The notes under the pieces were generated by a model. That model saw only the letters and a list, made by a program, of their open reading frames with translations, made no database searches and was not told the origin of the DNA. This document shows, piece after piece, positions 8,816 through 16,252 of a stretch of DNA of 17,254 nt (its first letter is position 1; the number at the start of each line of letters is the position of its first letter). The stretch is from positions 1 through 17,254 of the forward strand of contig CAZBBB010000070.1 in assembly GCA_964490005.1 (NCBI GenBank), in the 5' to 3' direction. The position numbers and the translations under genes were made by a program. The stretch comes from CAZBBB01 sp964490005 (lineage in GTDB: Bacteria; Planctomycetota; B15-G4).

Positions 8816-9669
8816 GCCCCGCCACGATGACGACCCTGCCCTTTGCCCTCGACCGCGCGCGCATCGCCGCGCTCGCCAACGAACTGCGCGGCGACGTGCT
8901 GCGCATGCTGCAGAAGTCCGGCTCGGGCCACCCGGGCGGCAGCCTCGGCATGGCCGACGTGTTCACCGTGCTGTGGTTCGGCGGCTGGCTGAACGTCGAC
9001 CCGCAGCGCCCCGACTGGCCGCAGCGCGACCGCTTCGTGCTCAGCAACGGGCACATCTGCCCGATCCTCTACGCGATCCTGGCGAAGCTGGGCTACTTCC
9101 CGCGCTCCGACCTGTGGACGCTGCGCCAGCTCGGCAGCCCGCTGCAGGGCCACCCCGACTTCCACCACACCAAGGGCGTCGACTGCTGCACCGGCTCGCT
9201 CGGCAACGGCGTGTCGGTCGGCCTCGGCATGGCGCTCGGCGCGCGGTTGCAGGGCGAGGACTTCCGCGTCTACGTCGGCAGCAGCGACGGCGAGATGCAG
9301 GAGGGCCAGGTCTGGGAGATGGCCACGGCCGCCGCGCACTACAAGGTCGACAACCTGACCCTGCTCGTCGACTGGAACGGCATCCAGATCGACGGCCGCA
9401 ACCAGGACGTCATGGACGTGCGCGACCTCGGCGAGAAGTTCGCCGCCTTCGGTTGGCACACGCAGACCATCGACGGCCACGATCTGAAGGCCATCGACGC
9501 CGCGCTGCGCGCCGCGCGCGGCGTCGCCGGCCGGCCGCAGGCGATCCTGTGCAAGACCGTGATCGGCCACCCGATCTCGTTCATGCTCGACAAGGCCCAC
9601 TGGCACGGCGTGGCCCCCAACGCCGACGAGCTCGCGAAGGCCCTCGCCGAACTCGGCCTGCCGGCCTGA
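8812..9669 (+). CDS. Transketolase, N-terminal (diphosphate-binding) subunit
   Basis: The PP domain of the split transketolase, 285 residues, the usual size for a separate N-terminal subunit. His40 in SGHPGGSLG, His81 in LSNGHICP and His114 in LQGHPD are the conserved histidines. The thiamine diphosphate/magnesium motif runs from Asp159 (SSDGEMQEGQVWE) to Asn189 (LLVDWNGIQIDG), with Ser in place of the first Gly of the usual GDG. HWHGVAPN (263-270) is also typical. The ATG overlaps the stop of the C-terminal subunit gene as ATGA and has no Shine-Dalgarno of its own, so translation is probably coupled, favouring equal subunit amounts. The order, C-terminal half before N-terminal half, is the reverse of the usual arrangement. 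The stop is 3 nt from the stop of the convergent UPF0316 gene. Confidence 0.96.
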   Translation: MSPATMTTLPFALDRARIAALANELRGDVLRMLQKSGSGHPGGSLGMADVFTVLWFGGWLNVDPQRPDWPQRDRFVLSNGHICPILYAILAKLGYFPRSDLWTLRQLGSPLQGHPDFHHTKGVDCCTGSLGNGVSVGLGMALGARLQGEDFRVYVGSSDGEMQEGQVWEMATAAAHYKVDNLTLLVDWNGIQIDGRNQDVMDVRDLGEKFAAFGWHTQTIDGHDLKAIDAALRAARGVAGRPQAILCKTVIGHPISFMLDKAHWHGVAPNADELAKALAELGLPA

Positions 9670-9672
9670 GAC

Positions 9673-10242
9673 CTACTTGCGCTTGAAGACGGCGCGCCAG
9701 CCGGTCGAGGGCGTCAGCGGCGCGAGGTTCTCGCTCCAGGCGCTCACCGGCTCGATGAGATAGAAGAGGTCGGGGTCGACGCGGCGGGCCTCCTCGACCA
9801 GCTTCGGCAGCGTCTGCCGCGTGGCCGAGACGTAGACGAGATTCGTCGTGCCCGTCGGCGTCTCGCCGGGGAAGACGGCGATCACGCGGCCGATGGGCGC
9901 CAGCGCCTGAGCGATGTCGCGGCCGCGCGAACTCGAGATCAGGCGCAGCACGAAGAGCCGCGTCGTGACCGCGCGCTCGATGAGGATGCCCACGCCGTTG
10001 CCGGTCGCGTAGCCGCCCGCGTAGAAGAGCGCGACGATCGGCTCGGAGACCGCGCGGCTCATGACCTGGCTGATCGCGAGCAGCCAGATGAGCACCTCGA
10101 AGAAGCCCAGCACGACGGCCGTCGTCGGGTGGCCACGCACGACCGCGAGCGTGCGCACCGTGCCGATCGACACGTCCACGATGCGCAGCGCGAAGATGAT
10201 CGCGCACACCTGCCAGACCGGCGCCGACTTCAGGAACTCCAT
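9673..10242 (-). CDS. UPF0316-family membrane protein (DUF5698 + DUF2179)
   Basis: Inner-membrane protein of 189 residues, normal for the family; biochemical role unknown. About three hydrophobic segments (roughly 9-28, 40-60, 68-88) carry the family signatures LRIVDVSIGTVRTLAVVRG, LGFFEVLIWLLAISQ and YAGGYATGNGVGILIE. A cytoplasmic DUF2179-type domain follows (about 110-175; TTNLVYVSATRQTLPKLV and the DPDLFYLIEPVS stretch). The ATG at 10240-10242 lies 42 nt after the SBBP protein gene, so read-through is possible, although the functions look unrelated. No clear ribosome site was seen. The end abuts the transketolase gene. Confidence 0.92.
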   Translation of the reverse strand: MEFLKSAPVWQVCAIIFALRIVDVSIGTVRTLAVVRGHPTTAVVLGFFEVLIWLLAISQVMSRAVSEPIVALFYAGGYATGNGVGILIERAVTTRLFVLRLISSSRGRDIAQALAPIGRVIAVFPGETPTGTTNLVYVSATRQTLPKLVEEARRVDPDLFYLIEPVSAWSENLAPLTPSTGWRAVFKRK

Positions 10243-10284
10243 GGCGCCGAGTGTGCCAAACCGCGTCGAGGCCGTCGGGCGGCT

Positions 10285-12801
10285 TCAGGGCTGGATCGTC
10301 AGCTCCAGCGCGTTGCTCATCGGCCACGGCACGCCGCCGCCCGCAGGCTTCCACGCGTACTGCCAGTACGTGGCGATGCCGACCAGCGGCGGCGAGGCCG
10401 GGATCACGAAGGGCAGTCGCGAATAGCCCAGCTCGTTCGACACCGCCGGCAACAGCAGGAACAGCCGTGACGGGTCGACCCACAGCGCGCCGCCCTTGAC
10501 CGGGAGCGGCACGGACAAGGGCGCCAGGCTCACGAGCAGAAGGCCCTGCGCGCTGCTCGGCGGCGCCGACAGGCACGTGATCGCGAAGTCGCTCGACGCG
10601 CTCTGGCTCGGCAGCGCATCGACGCCGATCGCGGGCGGCGCTTCGCCCGCGGCGCCGGCCGTCGCCTCTCCGTACGCCACCGCGCCCGTCGGCAGCATGG
10701 TCAGCTTGAAGACGACCGTGTCGAAGGACACCTTGTCCTCGGTGTCGTAAGCCCCCGGCGTGACCGGGAAGTCGCCGCTCGAACCGCCCGCGATGGCCGC
10801 CAGCTCACTCGTGAGCACCACTCCGCCGCCGGCGAGATCATCCGATGGGGCGGGCACGTCCGCCCCGCCGATGCGCGAGGAGTAGATCAGTCGCGAGCCG
10901 TCGGCCTCCAGCCGGCTCATGAACAGGTCGTACCCGATCGTCGTCGTGTTCGGCGTGGAGAAGGCCCCCGGCGTGACCGGAAAACCGCTCGAGTGCGTGT
11001 CGCCGAAGACCGTCGGGCGGCCGGCCGAGTCGAGCGCCAGGCCCGTCACGTGCTCGATGCTCGAGCCGCCCAAGTACGTCGCGTAGTGCAGCGCGCTGCC
11101 GTCGGCCGACAGGCGCAGCACCATCGCGTCGTTGCTGCCTCCATACGTCGTGTCGTACGCGCCCGGCGTGACCGGCAGGCTGCCCGTCGCCGTCCCCGCC
11201 ACCGTCAGGCTGCCGTCGGGGTGCGCGGCGATCGCGCGCGGCGAGGCCGCGAGATATGTGCCGAACACCTGCTGTTTCGTCGCCAAGTCGAACGCGACGA
11301 CGTAGCCCTTGCCGACGCCGATCGCCGGGGGCGTCGTGTCGAAGGCGCCCGCCGTCACCGGGAAGCCTCCCGGGCCGATCGTCGTGCCGCACAGCGCGAT
11401 CGTGCCGTCGGCGCGCAACGCCGCGCTCCACTGTGTCTCGTCCCAGCTTCCACCGAAGTACGTGCCGTACTTCAGCGTGCTCAGCTCGGAATCGAGGATC
11501 ACCAAGACGCCGTCGGACCCTCCGTTATAGGTTGCGTCGAAGGCATCGGGCGTCGTCGGGTAGTCCGCCGACCGCGTGCTGCTGATCGCGACGAGGTCGC
11601 CGGACGGCAGGATTGAAATGCCCGACACGCCGCCATCGGAACCGGGGCTCCCGAGGTAGGTCGACTGGAGCAGCACCGCGCCATCCGCGGACAGTCGGGA
11701 GATGAAGCCCTCACCGAGACCTTCGGCCTGAGTCTTGAACACACCCGCCGTCACCGGGAAGTCGTTCGATCCCGTCGACCCCGTTACGAGAAGCGTGCCT
11801 CGGGGCTCGGCGAGGACTTTCGACGGAGTCTCGTTCCCTTCCGCGCCGCCGAGGTAGGTGGCGAACGCCAGCGAGCTGCCGTCGGCTTGCAGGCATGCCA
11901 CGAAACCATCCTTGGGGCTCGTGCAGCATCCTCCGTTCCAGGTCTCGTCGAACGCACCCGGCGTCGTGGGGAAATCGAACGACGTCGTGTTGCCTGCGAC
12001 GAGAACTCGTCCCTGTGCATCCGTCGCGACGGAACCGATGTACTCGCCGCCGCTGCCGCCAAGATATGTCGACCACTCAAGACGCAGATCGACCACGACC
12101 GCCTCGAGGACGGACTCGGGTGGAACATCGAAGCGCAGGGAAGGTTCGACGTCCGCAACGACGCGCAACGCGGGACCAGAGTCTGATGATGGCACGACGA
12201 GCAACTCACCGATCTCGGTCCTGAGGCGGGGGCCTGCGTCCGTCGACCGGGAGTCGACGCTCACAGCACCTTCAATGTCCAATCGGAGCGCCCCGAGGGC
12301 AGCACCAATCGTGGCCGAGAGTCGCACGACGGGGCCGGTTGGCAGCGCGAGAACTTCGGCGTGCACGCCCGGAACGATCACGCCAAGCCTGACTCCCTCG
12401 TAGCGCCGGACGCCGGTCCGCCAACTCTCGCGATCATTCCCGAGCATGAAGTTGAGGGTGCCTGGCAAAGCTTTGCCGAGCGGCGACGGCACATCCTCCG
12501 CCTCGGCACCCGCGAAACGCAGGCGAAGCAGCGCTCCTCGACGTCCACTCGCTGCAGATGACACTTGTTGCTGCACGACCAACTCGCCCGACTCTGCACG
12601 GAAGAGCGTCTCGCCGTAGCGCGCAACGAACGACACGTGCTTGGGCCACTGGCCGACGTTCTCGATGAAGCCGAGAGGAACGCCCGACGACGGAAAGGCC
12701 GACGTTGCTGCCAGTGGCCACTCTTGACCGTGGCTGTCGCCAGCGCCCAGCACCAACACCCCGAACAGCGTGCACGCCATCCTGCAACTTCGCGCGGCCA
12801 T
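10285..12801 (-). CDS. Secreted SBBP-repeat (seven-bladed beta-propeller-like) protein
   Basis: Predicted exported protein of 838 residues, function unknown. The N-terminus (about 1-25, hydrophobic core ACTLFGVLVLGAG) looks like a signal peptide, with a second in-frame ATG at residue 8. Residues about 40-240 resemble the domain that often precedes SBBP repeats (FIENVGQWPKHVSFVARYG). Residues about 243-700 hold seven repeats, each with a (S/A/G)TYLGG-like start and an FPVTPGAFDT-like element. A proline-rich link and a module at about 722-838 (LFLLLPA, LVGIATYWQYAW, SNALELTIQP) resemble the C-termini of many secreted planctomycete proteins. The ATG is 2 nt after the stop of the galactose-oxidase-like gene and has no strong ribosome site, so coupling is likely. 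Binding or surface display is inferred. The 5' half is less GC-rich than most neighbouring genes. Confidence 0.92.
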   Translation of the reverse strand: MAARSCRMACTLFGVLVLGAGDSHGQEWPLAATSAFPSSGVPLGFIENVGQWPKHVSFVARYGETLFRAESGELVVQQQVSSAASGRRGALLRLRFAGAEAEDVPSPLGKALPGTLNFMLGNDRESWRTGVRRYEGVRLGVIVPGVHAEVLALPTGPVVRLSATIGAALGALRLDIEGAVSVDSRSTDAGPRLRTEIGELLVVPSSDSGPALRVVADVEPSLRFDVPPESVLEAVVVDLRLEWSTYLGGSGGEYIGSVATDAQGRVLVAGNTTSFDFPTTPGAFDETWNGGCCTSPKDGFVACLQADGSSLAFATYLGGAEGNETPSKVLAEPRGTLLVTGSTGSNDFPVTAGVFKTQAEGLGEGFISRLSADGAVLLQSTYLGSPGSDGGVSGISILPSGDLVAISSTRSADYPTTPDAFDATYNGGSDGVLVILDSELSTLKYGTYFGGSWDETQWSAALRADGTIALCGTTIGPGGFPVTAGAFDTTPPAIGVGKGYVVAFDLATKQQVFGTYLAASPRAIAAHPDGSLTVAGTATGSLPVTPGAYDTTYGGSNDAMVLRLSADGSALHYATYLGGSSIEHVTGLALDSAGRPTVFGDTHSSGFPVTPGAFSTPNTTTIGYDLFMSRLEADGSRLIYSSRIGGADVPAPSDDLAGGGVVLTSELAAIAGGSSGDFPVTPGAYDTEDKVSFDTVVFKLTMLPTGAVAYGEATAGAAGEAPPAIGVDALPSQSASSDFAITCLSAPPSSAQGLLLVSLAPLSVPLPVKGGALWVDPSRLFLLLPAVSNELGYSRLPFVIPASPPLVGIATYWQYAWKPAGGGVPWPMSNALELTIQP
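10702..12075 (-). repeat. Seven SBBP protein repeats
   Basis: The YLGG-type anchors fall at residues 246, 316, 382, 448, 515, 575 and about 642 of the protein (the last is SSRIGG), a 60-70 residue period. Matching (F/Y/L)P(V/T)T(P/A)xAF/Y elements occur at about 277, 348, 414, 480, 543, 607 and 678. Seven copies match one closed seven-bladed propeller. The repeats are diverged at DNA level, so recent duplication is unlikely. Confidence 0.85.
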
Positions 12802-12803
12802 GA

Positions 12804-14844
12804 TCAGACGTTGCCGACGCGGACCCAGCGCCCCTCGCTGGGGAGGCCGTTGCTGTCAACGAGGAACAGCAGGTAGTAGCCGGGCGGGGCAACAAAGCCG
12901 TCCGCCGGGCCGATGACCCTGACGGACACGCTTGAGCCGTTGACCACCGTGTCGTCGATCTGGAGCTCCACGTACCGCTGGTTCATGTCGAAGGCGTGCG
13001 TGGATGACCCGCTCCGGATCAACACGACCTTGTAAACCGTGGTCGGATCCGTGCAGGTGAGCGTGACGTCGACGTCGAACGTGACGGGTTCAGGACCATT
13101 CGGGTCGCTGTACGCGATCGGTGAACCCACCGGCTCGGGCCAGCTCGTCACGATCGGCCGATCGCCTCGACCGTAGTACGAGGGCTCGAAGATCTCGACC
13201 GTGTGGTAGACGCCCGAGGCGTGGCCGATCCAGAACTGATCGTTGCCGCCCGCGACGAACACCCGCCCGTCGGGCAGCAGCCCGGCCACGGCGTGATAGC
13301 CGCGCGGCCGGGCCATCAGCGCGCGCGGCAGCCAGACGCCTTCGGACGGTCCGCCGAAGATCTCCGACGGAAAGAACTCCTCGGCCAGCAGCACCGCTTC
13401 GCAGATCGGCCCGGCGTCGTTCACCAGGCCCGTACCGCCGATCACCAGCACCGAGCCCGTCGGCAGGATCACGGCGTTCTGGTTGACCCGCTTGCGCAGC
13501 ATCGGAGCGCGCGGCTCCCAGTGCAGCGACACGGGATTCCACCCCTGCACCGACGCGCTGATCGACACGCACACCGTCGACGTGCCCTCGGACGGCACGT
13601 AGCACGACGAGTTGCCGGGGCCCGGGCAGGGCGCGTCGTCGTCGCCATCGGCCCCGCCGATCGCCAGCACCACGTCGCGCACGCCCTTGGGGAACAGCGC
13701 CTGGTTGCCGTCACGCACCAACAGGTGCACGCTGTTGCCGCCGTGACGATCGAAGGCGGGCAGGCTGCTCGGCAAGGCCGGGTTGCCCAGCGACTCCCAG
13801 CGCAGCGTCGGGCACGGCGCGCCCACCAACTGCATCCTGCGGCTCACCGGGCGGTCAGGCTCGGGCGGCACGCCGCGCTCGAGAGCATTGGCGTGCAGGA
13901 TCGCGCCGCTGCTCAGCAGGTGCAGCCGAGGATAGTGCCCGACCGAGGCGGGCCCCGCAACCGTCGTGCAGCCAGGTTCGAGCGGCGTGTTGGGGCTCAC
14001 CGTGGGCGCGGCCAGGTCCATGTCGAAGCGCTCGAAGATCCGGGGGATCGCCGGGTCGCTGCCGTACTCCCAACCTTCCGCGGGGCACTCCGGCGAGGGC
14101 TGCGGCGCACCGAAGTGGCCCGCGATGAACAGATCGCCGTCCTCCATCGTGATCGCCGTCGGATACCAGTGTTCGCGCCCCGTGAGTGCGGGCCAGGTCT
14201 CGTCGCTCACCCATTGCGGCAACTGCGGCGGAGCCGACAGCGGATTCGGCGTAGTGGTGTCGAGGCGATAGACGGCCTTGTGCCCCACAGGCAGATTGTC
14301 GTCCGGGCCGGGCCCGCCGATCTGGATGCACGCCTCGGCGCTGAAGCACTTCGAGACGTAGTTCAGCCCGCCGACGACGAGCACCGAGCCGTCCGCCGCC
14401 ACCGTGTGGCCCGAGCAAAACGGATCGTGCGAGCCCTGATAGCCCAGCTGCGGCCCTGACAGCGGCTCGGCGACGCCGACGTTCATCAGCGGGTACCACA
14501 CGAAGGAGCGGTTCCCCGAGCCGGCCTTGAACTCGTCGCCCTGCACCTCGGCGCAGTTGCTGCGGCACATGAACAGCACGCGCACGACGCCCGCGTCTCC
14601 GGCCGGTGGCGGCAGCACGATCGCGTGCGCGATCTCCGCGCTGGCGTGCTGCGTCTCCGATTCGAGCATCGCGGGAAAAGCCCCGCGCACGCGCTCCCAG
14701 ACGCCCACGTCCTGCGGGTCGAGCGCGCAGCCCTGCGCATGCAGATCAGAAGCGATCTGCCCCCCCCCCGAACGACACGCCGAACACGACAGCCGCGACG
14801 AACCCGGCCGTCTTGCGCCTCACATACTTCTTCTCGATTCCCAT
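12804..14844 (-). CDS. Galactose/glyoxal-oxidase-like secreted copper enzyme, frameshifted in its signal peptide
   Basis: Resembles radical-copper oxidases (galactose oxidase, glyoxal oxidase), which oxidise alcohols or aldehydes and release hydrogen peroxide. Numbering from the GTG at 14708, the likely active-site residues are Cys98 (DPFCSGH), Tyr182 (EHWYPTA), Tyr471-His472 (PRGYHAVAGLLPDGRV) and His571 (STHAFDMNQRY). Kelch-type blades (DGSVLVVGG, TGSVLVIGG) precede a DUF1929-like C-terminal domain (about 525-634) ending PPGYYLLFLVDSNG. That GTG lacks both ribosome site and signal peptide. The ATG at 14842-14844 has AGGGAG and encodes a basic stretch (KKYVRRK) and hydrophobic core (TAGFVAAVVFGVSFG), but ten Gs at 14760-14769 shift it to a TGA. 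With nine Gs the product is one 679-residue precursor. Substrate unknown. Followed 2 nt later by the SBBP gene. Confidence 0.9.
14760..14769. repeat. Ten-base G:C homopolymer in the signal-peptide region
   Basis: Ten consecutive C on the + strand (G on the coding strand). Upstream of it the ATG frame encodes the signal peptide; downstream the +1-shifted frame encodes QIASDLHAQGCALDPQDVGVW and then the enzyme. A length of nine (or twelve) would join the frames. Confidence 0.95.
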
Positions 14845-14849
14845 GATCT

Positions 14850-14855
14850 CTCCCT
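14850..14855 (-). promoter_or_regulatory. Ribosome binding site for the ATG at 14844
   Basis: AGGGAG on the minus strand, 5 nt before the ATG. This strong site supports the upstream start of the galactose-oxidase-like gene rather than the GTG at 14708. Confidence 0.65.
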
Positions 14856-14879
14856 GAGCAGCGAGCAAGTCCTCACGCA

Positions 14880-14896
14880 CTGCACCCGACGTGCAG
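14880..14896. promoter_or_regulatory. Inverted repeat upstream of the oxidase gene
   Basis: CTGCAC and GTGCAG flank a 5-nt spacer, 35 nt upstream of the ATG of the oxidase-SBBP gene pair. It could be an operator or a 5' leader hairpin. No promoter boxes are clear nearby; chance is possible. Confidence 0.25.
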
Positions 14897-15044
14897 CGCA
14901 CGACGGCCCGGAAACTCGACCACCATTCCCGGGGTCGCCGGGGCCGAGTCTACTCCTGAATCGGAATCCCGGGGGGCTGCGCCTGCACACTCACCTCCCC
15001 TTTCTCGTGCCGAGGCGAAGCGAGCGCGTCCCGGGCGGCGCGGC

Positions 15045-15096
15045 CGGGGGCCTCTGAGCCGGAGGCGTCACGTGGCCGGAGGCGAAGAGGCCCCCG
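15045..15096 (-). terminator. Strong hairpin downstream of the hupE-like gene
   Basis: CGGGGGCCTCT (15045-15055) and AGAGGCCCCCG (15086-15096) form a perfect 11-bp stem around a 30-nt loop. The loop holds two direct copies of GCCGGAGGCG (15058-15067 and 15075-15084). It begins 25 nt after the stop of the hupE-like gene and ends well before the oxidase gene. There is no T-run, so it may be a non-canonical terminator or an mRNA 3' stabiliser. The rest of the 276-nt gap (14845-15120) shows no coding region. Confidence 0.45.
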
Positions 15097-15120
15097 AGCC
15101 AGCCGCCCCCACCGACTCCC

Positions 15121-16245
15121 CTACGCCCACCCCGCGCGCTGCACGACCCAGAACAGCCCCGCCACCGCGACGGACGCCGACAGCGCGCGGCGCAGCGGCA
15201 GTTCCGGCACGCGCAGCACGCGCATCGCGAACGCGCCGAGCAGCAGCAGCGCGGCGAGCGCGACGAGTTGGCCGGCCTCGACGCCGAGGTTGAAGCCCAG
15301 CAGCGGCACCAGGCGCGCCGGCTCGCCCGCGAACACGCCGGCCAGAAAGCCCGCGAACCCCAGGCCGTGCACCAGCCCGAAGCCGAAGGCCTCGGGCCAG
15401 AGCCTGCGCCGCGCGGGCCGCGCGTCCGCGCCGATCGCGCCGCCGTCACGCAGCGCGTGCAGGTTGGCGAGGCCGACCCACGCGATCGAGGCGGCGATCG
15501 TGATCTCGACGGCCGCGCCCGGCAGGCTCACGACGCCCAGCGCCGCGAGCGCCAGCGTGATCGAGTGCGCGAGCGTGAAGGCCGTGACGAGCCCGAGCAG
15601 CGCGAGCAGCGAGCGCGCGCCGACCAGCAGCGCCGCGACGAAGGCCAGATGGTCGGGCCCCGCGAGGATGTGCTGCCAGCCGAGCGCGACCCAGTCGAGC
15701 AGCCCGCGCGCGGGCGGCGGCTCTGCGACCGGCGCGTAGCTGCGCAGGCGCGCGTCGGGGCCGAAGAGCGTCTCGACGGGCTCGCGATCGTTCCAGACGA
15801 GCGTGCACAGCTCGCTGTGCATCGGCCCGGTGTCGTCGAACAGCGTGTTGTGGATCGACACGCTCGGGATCGGCGCGTCATGCGCGTACGCCACCGTGAA
15901 GCGCACCCAGGGCTCGGGCCAACCCGTGAGCGGATCGGGCGGCTCGAGCACGGCCGCCACGAGGCGCCCGACGAGCGGCACGCCGGCCCGCGGGTCGGCG
16001 TTGCCGCCCGCGCGCAGCACCCAGTGCCGGTCGAGATAGTCGGCCCACTCGACGCGCCGTGCCGCAAGCTCGTCGTCGGAGACCTGCCCGTCGCGGTCGG
16101 CGTCGAGGAAGGGGTCGACCTCGGTCAGCGAGAGCAACTGGCAGCGCAGCGAGAGTTCGGCCGTCGCGCCGCTCACCACCAGCCGCGAGGTGCTGAAGGA
16201 CTCGGGGTGCAGCGCGAGCGCGAGACCGAGCAGCGCGCCGATCAC
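15121..16245 (-). CDS. HupE/UreJ_2-type membrane permease with EF-hand-like loop
   Basis: Membrane protein of 374 residues of the HupE/UreJ_2 group, proposed to be metal-ion (nickel- or cobalt-type) permeases; the real substrate is unproven. The N-terminus (MIGALLGLALALHPESFS) looks like a short signal peptide. The exported domain (about 18-180) carries a canonical 12-residue EF-hand loop, DADRDGQVSDDE (48-59), with Asp48, 50, 52, Ser56 and Glu59 at the ligand positions. The C-terminal half (about 185-372) has about six hydrophobic segments with the family motifs GWQHILAGPDHLAFV (189-203), TLAHSITLALA (224-234), FGLVHGLGFAGF (289-300) and GFNLGVEAGQL (317-327). The start is GTG at 16243-16245, 7 nt after the stop of the M42 peptidase gene, so the two are probably cotranscribed. 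The ribosome site is weak. Confidence 0.91.
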   Translation of the reverse strand: MIGALLGLALALHPESFSTSRLVVSGATAELSLRCQLLSLTEVDPFLDADRDGQVSDDELAARRVEWADYLDRHWVLRAGGNADPRAGVPLVGRLVAAVLEPPDPLTGWPEPWVRFTVAYAHDAPIPSVSIHNTLFDDTGPMHSELCTLVWNDREPVETLFGPDARLRSYAPVAEPPPARGLLDWVALGWQHILAGPDHLAFVAALLVGARSLLALLGLVTAFTLAHSITLALAALGVVSLPGAAVEITIAASIAWVGLANLHALRDGGAIGADARPARRRLWPEAFGFGLVHGLGFAGFLAGVFAGEPARLVPLLGFNLGVEAGQLVALAALLLLGAFAMRVLRVPELPLRRALSASVAVAGLFWVVQRAGWA

Positions 16246-16252
16246 GAGCCGT

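Noticed and set aside
10243..10284. Separate promoter or terminator between the SBBP gene and the UPF0316 gene
   Set aside because: The 42-nt gap shows only a 4-bp stem and no recognisable promoter boxes.
13203..14459. Long + strand open frame opposite the oxidase gene
   Set aside because: Shadow of a GC-rich gene whose true frame carries the copper-site residues.
14709..14844. Programmed ribosomal frameshift at the ten-G run
   Set aside because: No stop-proximal slippery heptamer plus downstream structure is evident. A length error or slipped-strand variation explains it more simply, though slippage during transcription is not excluded.
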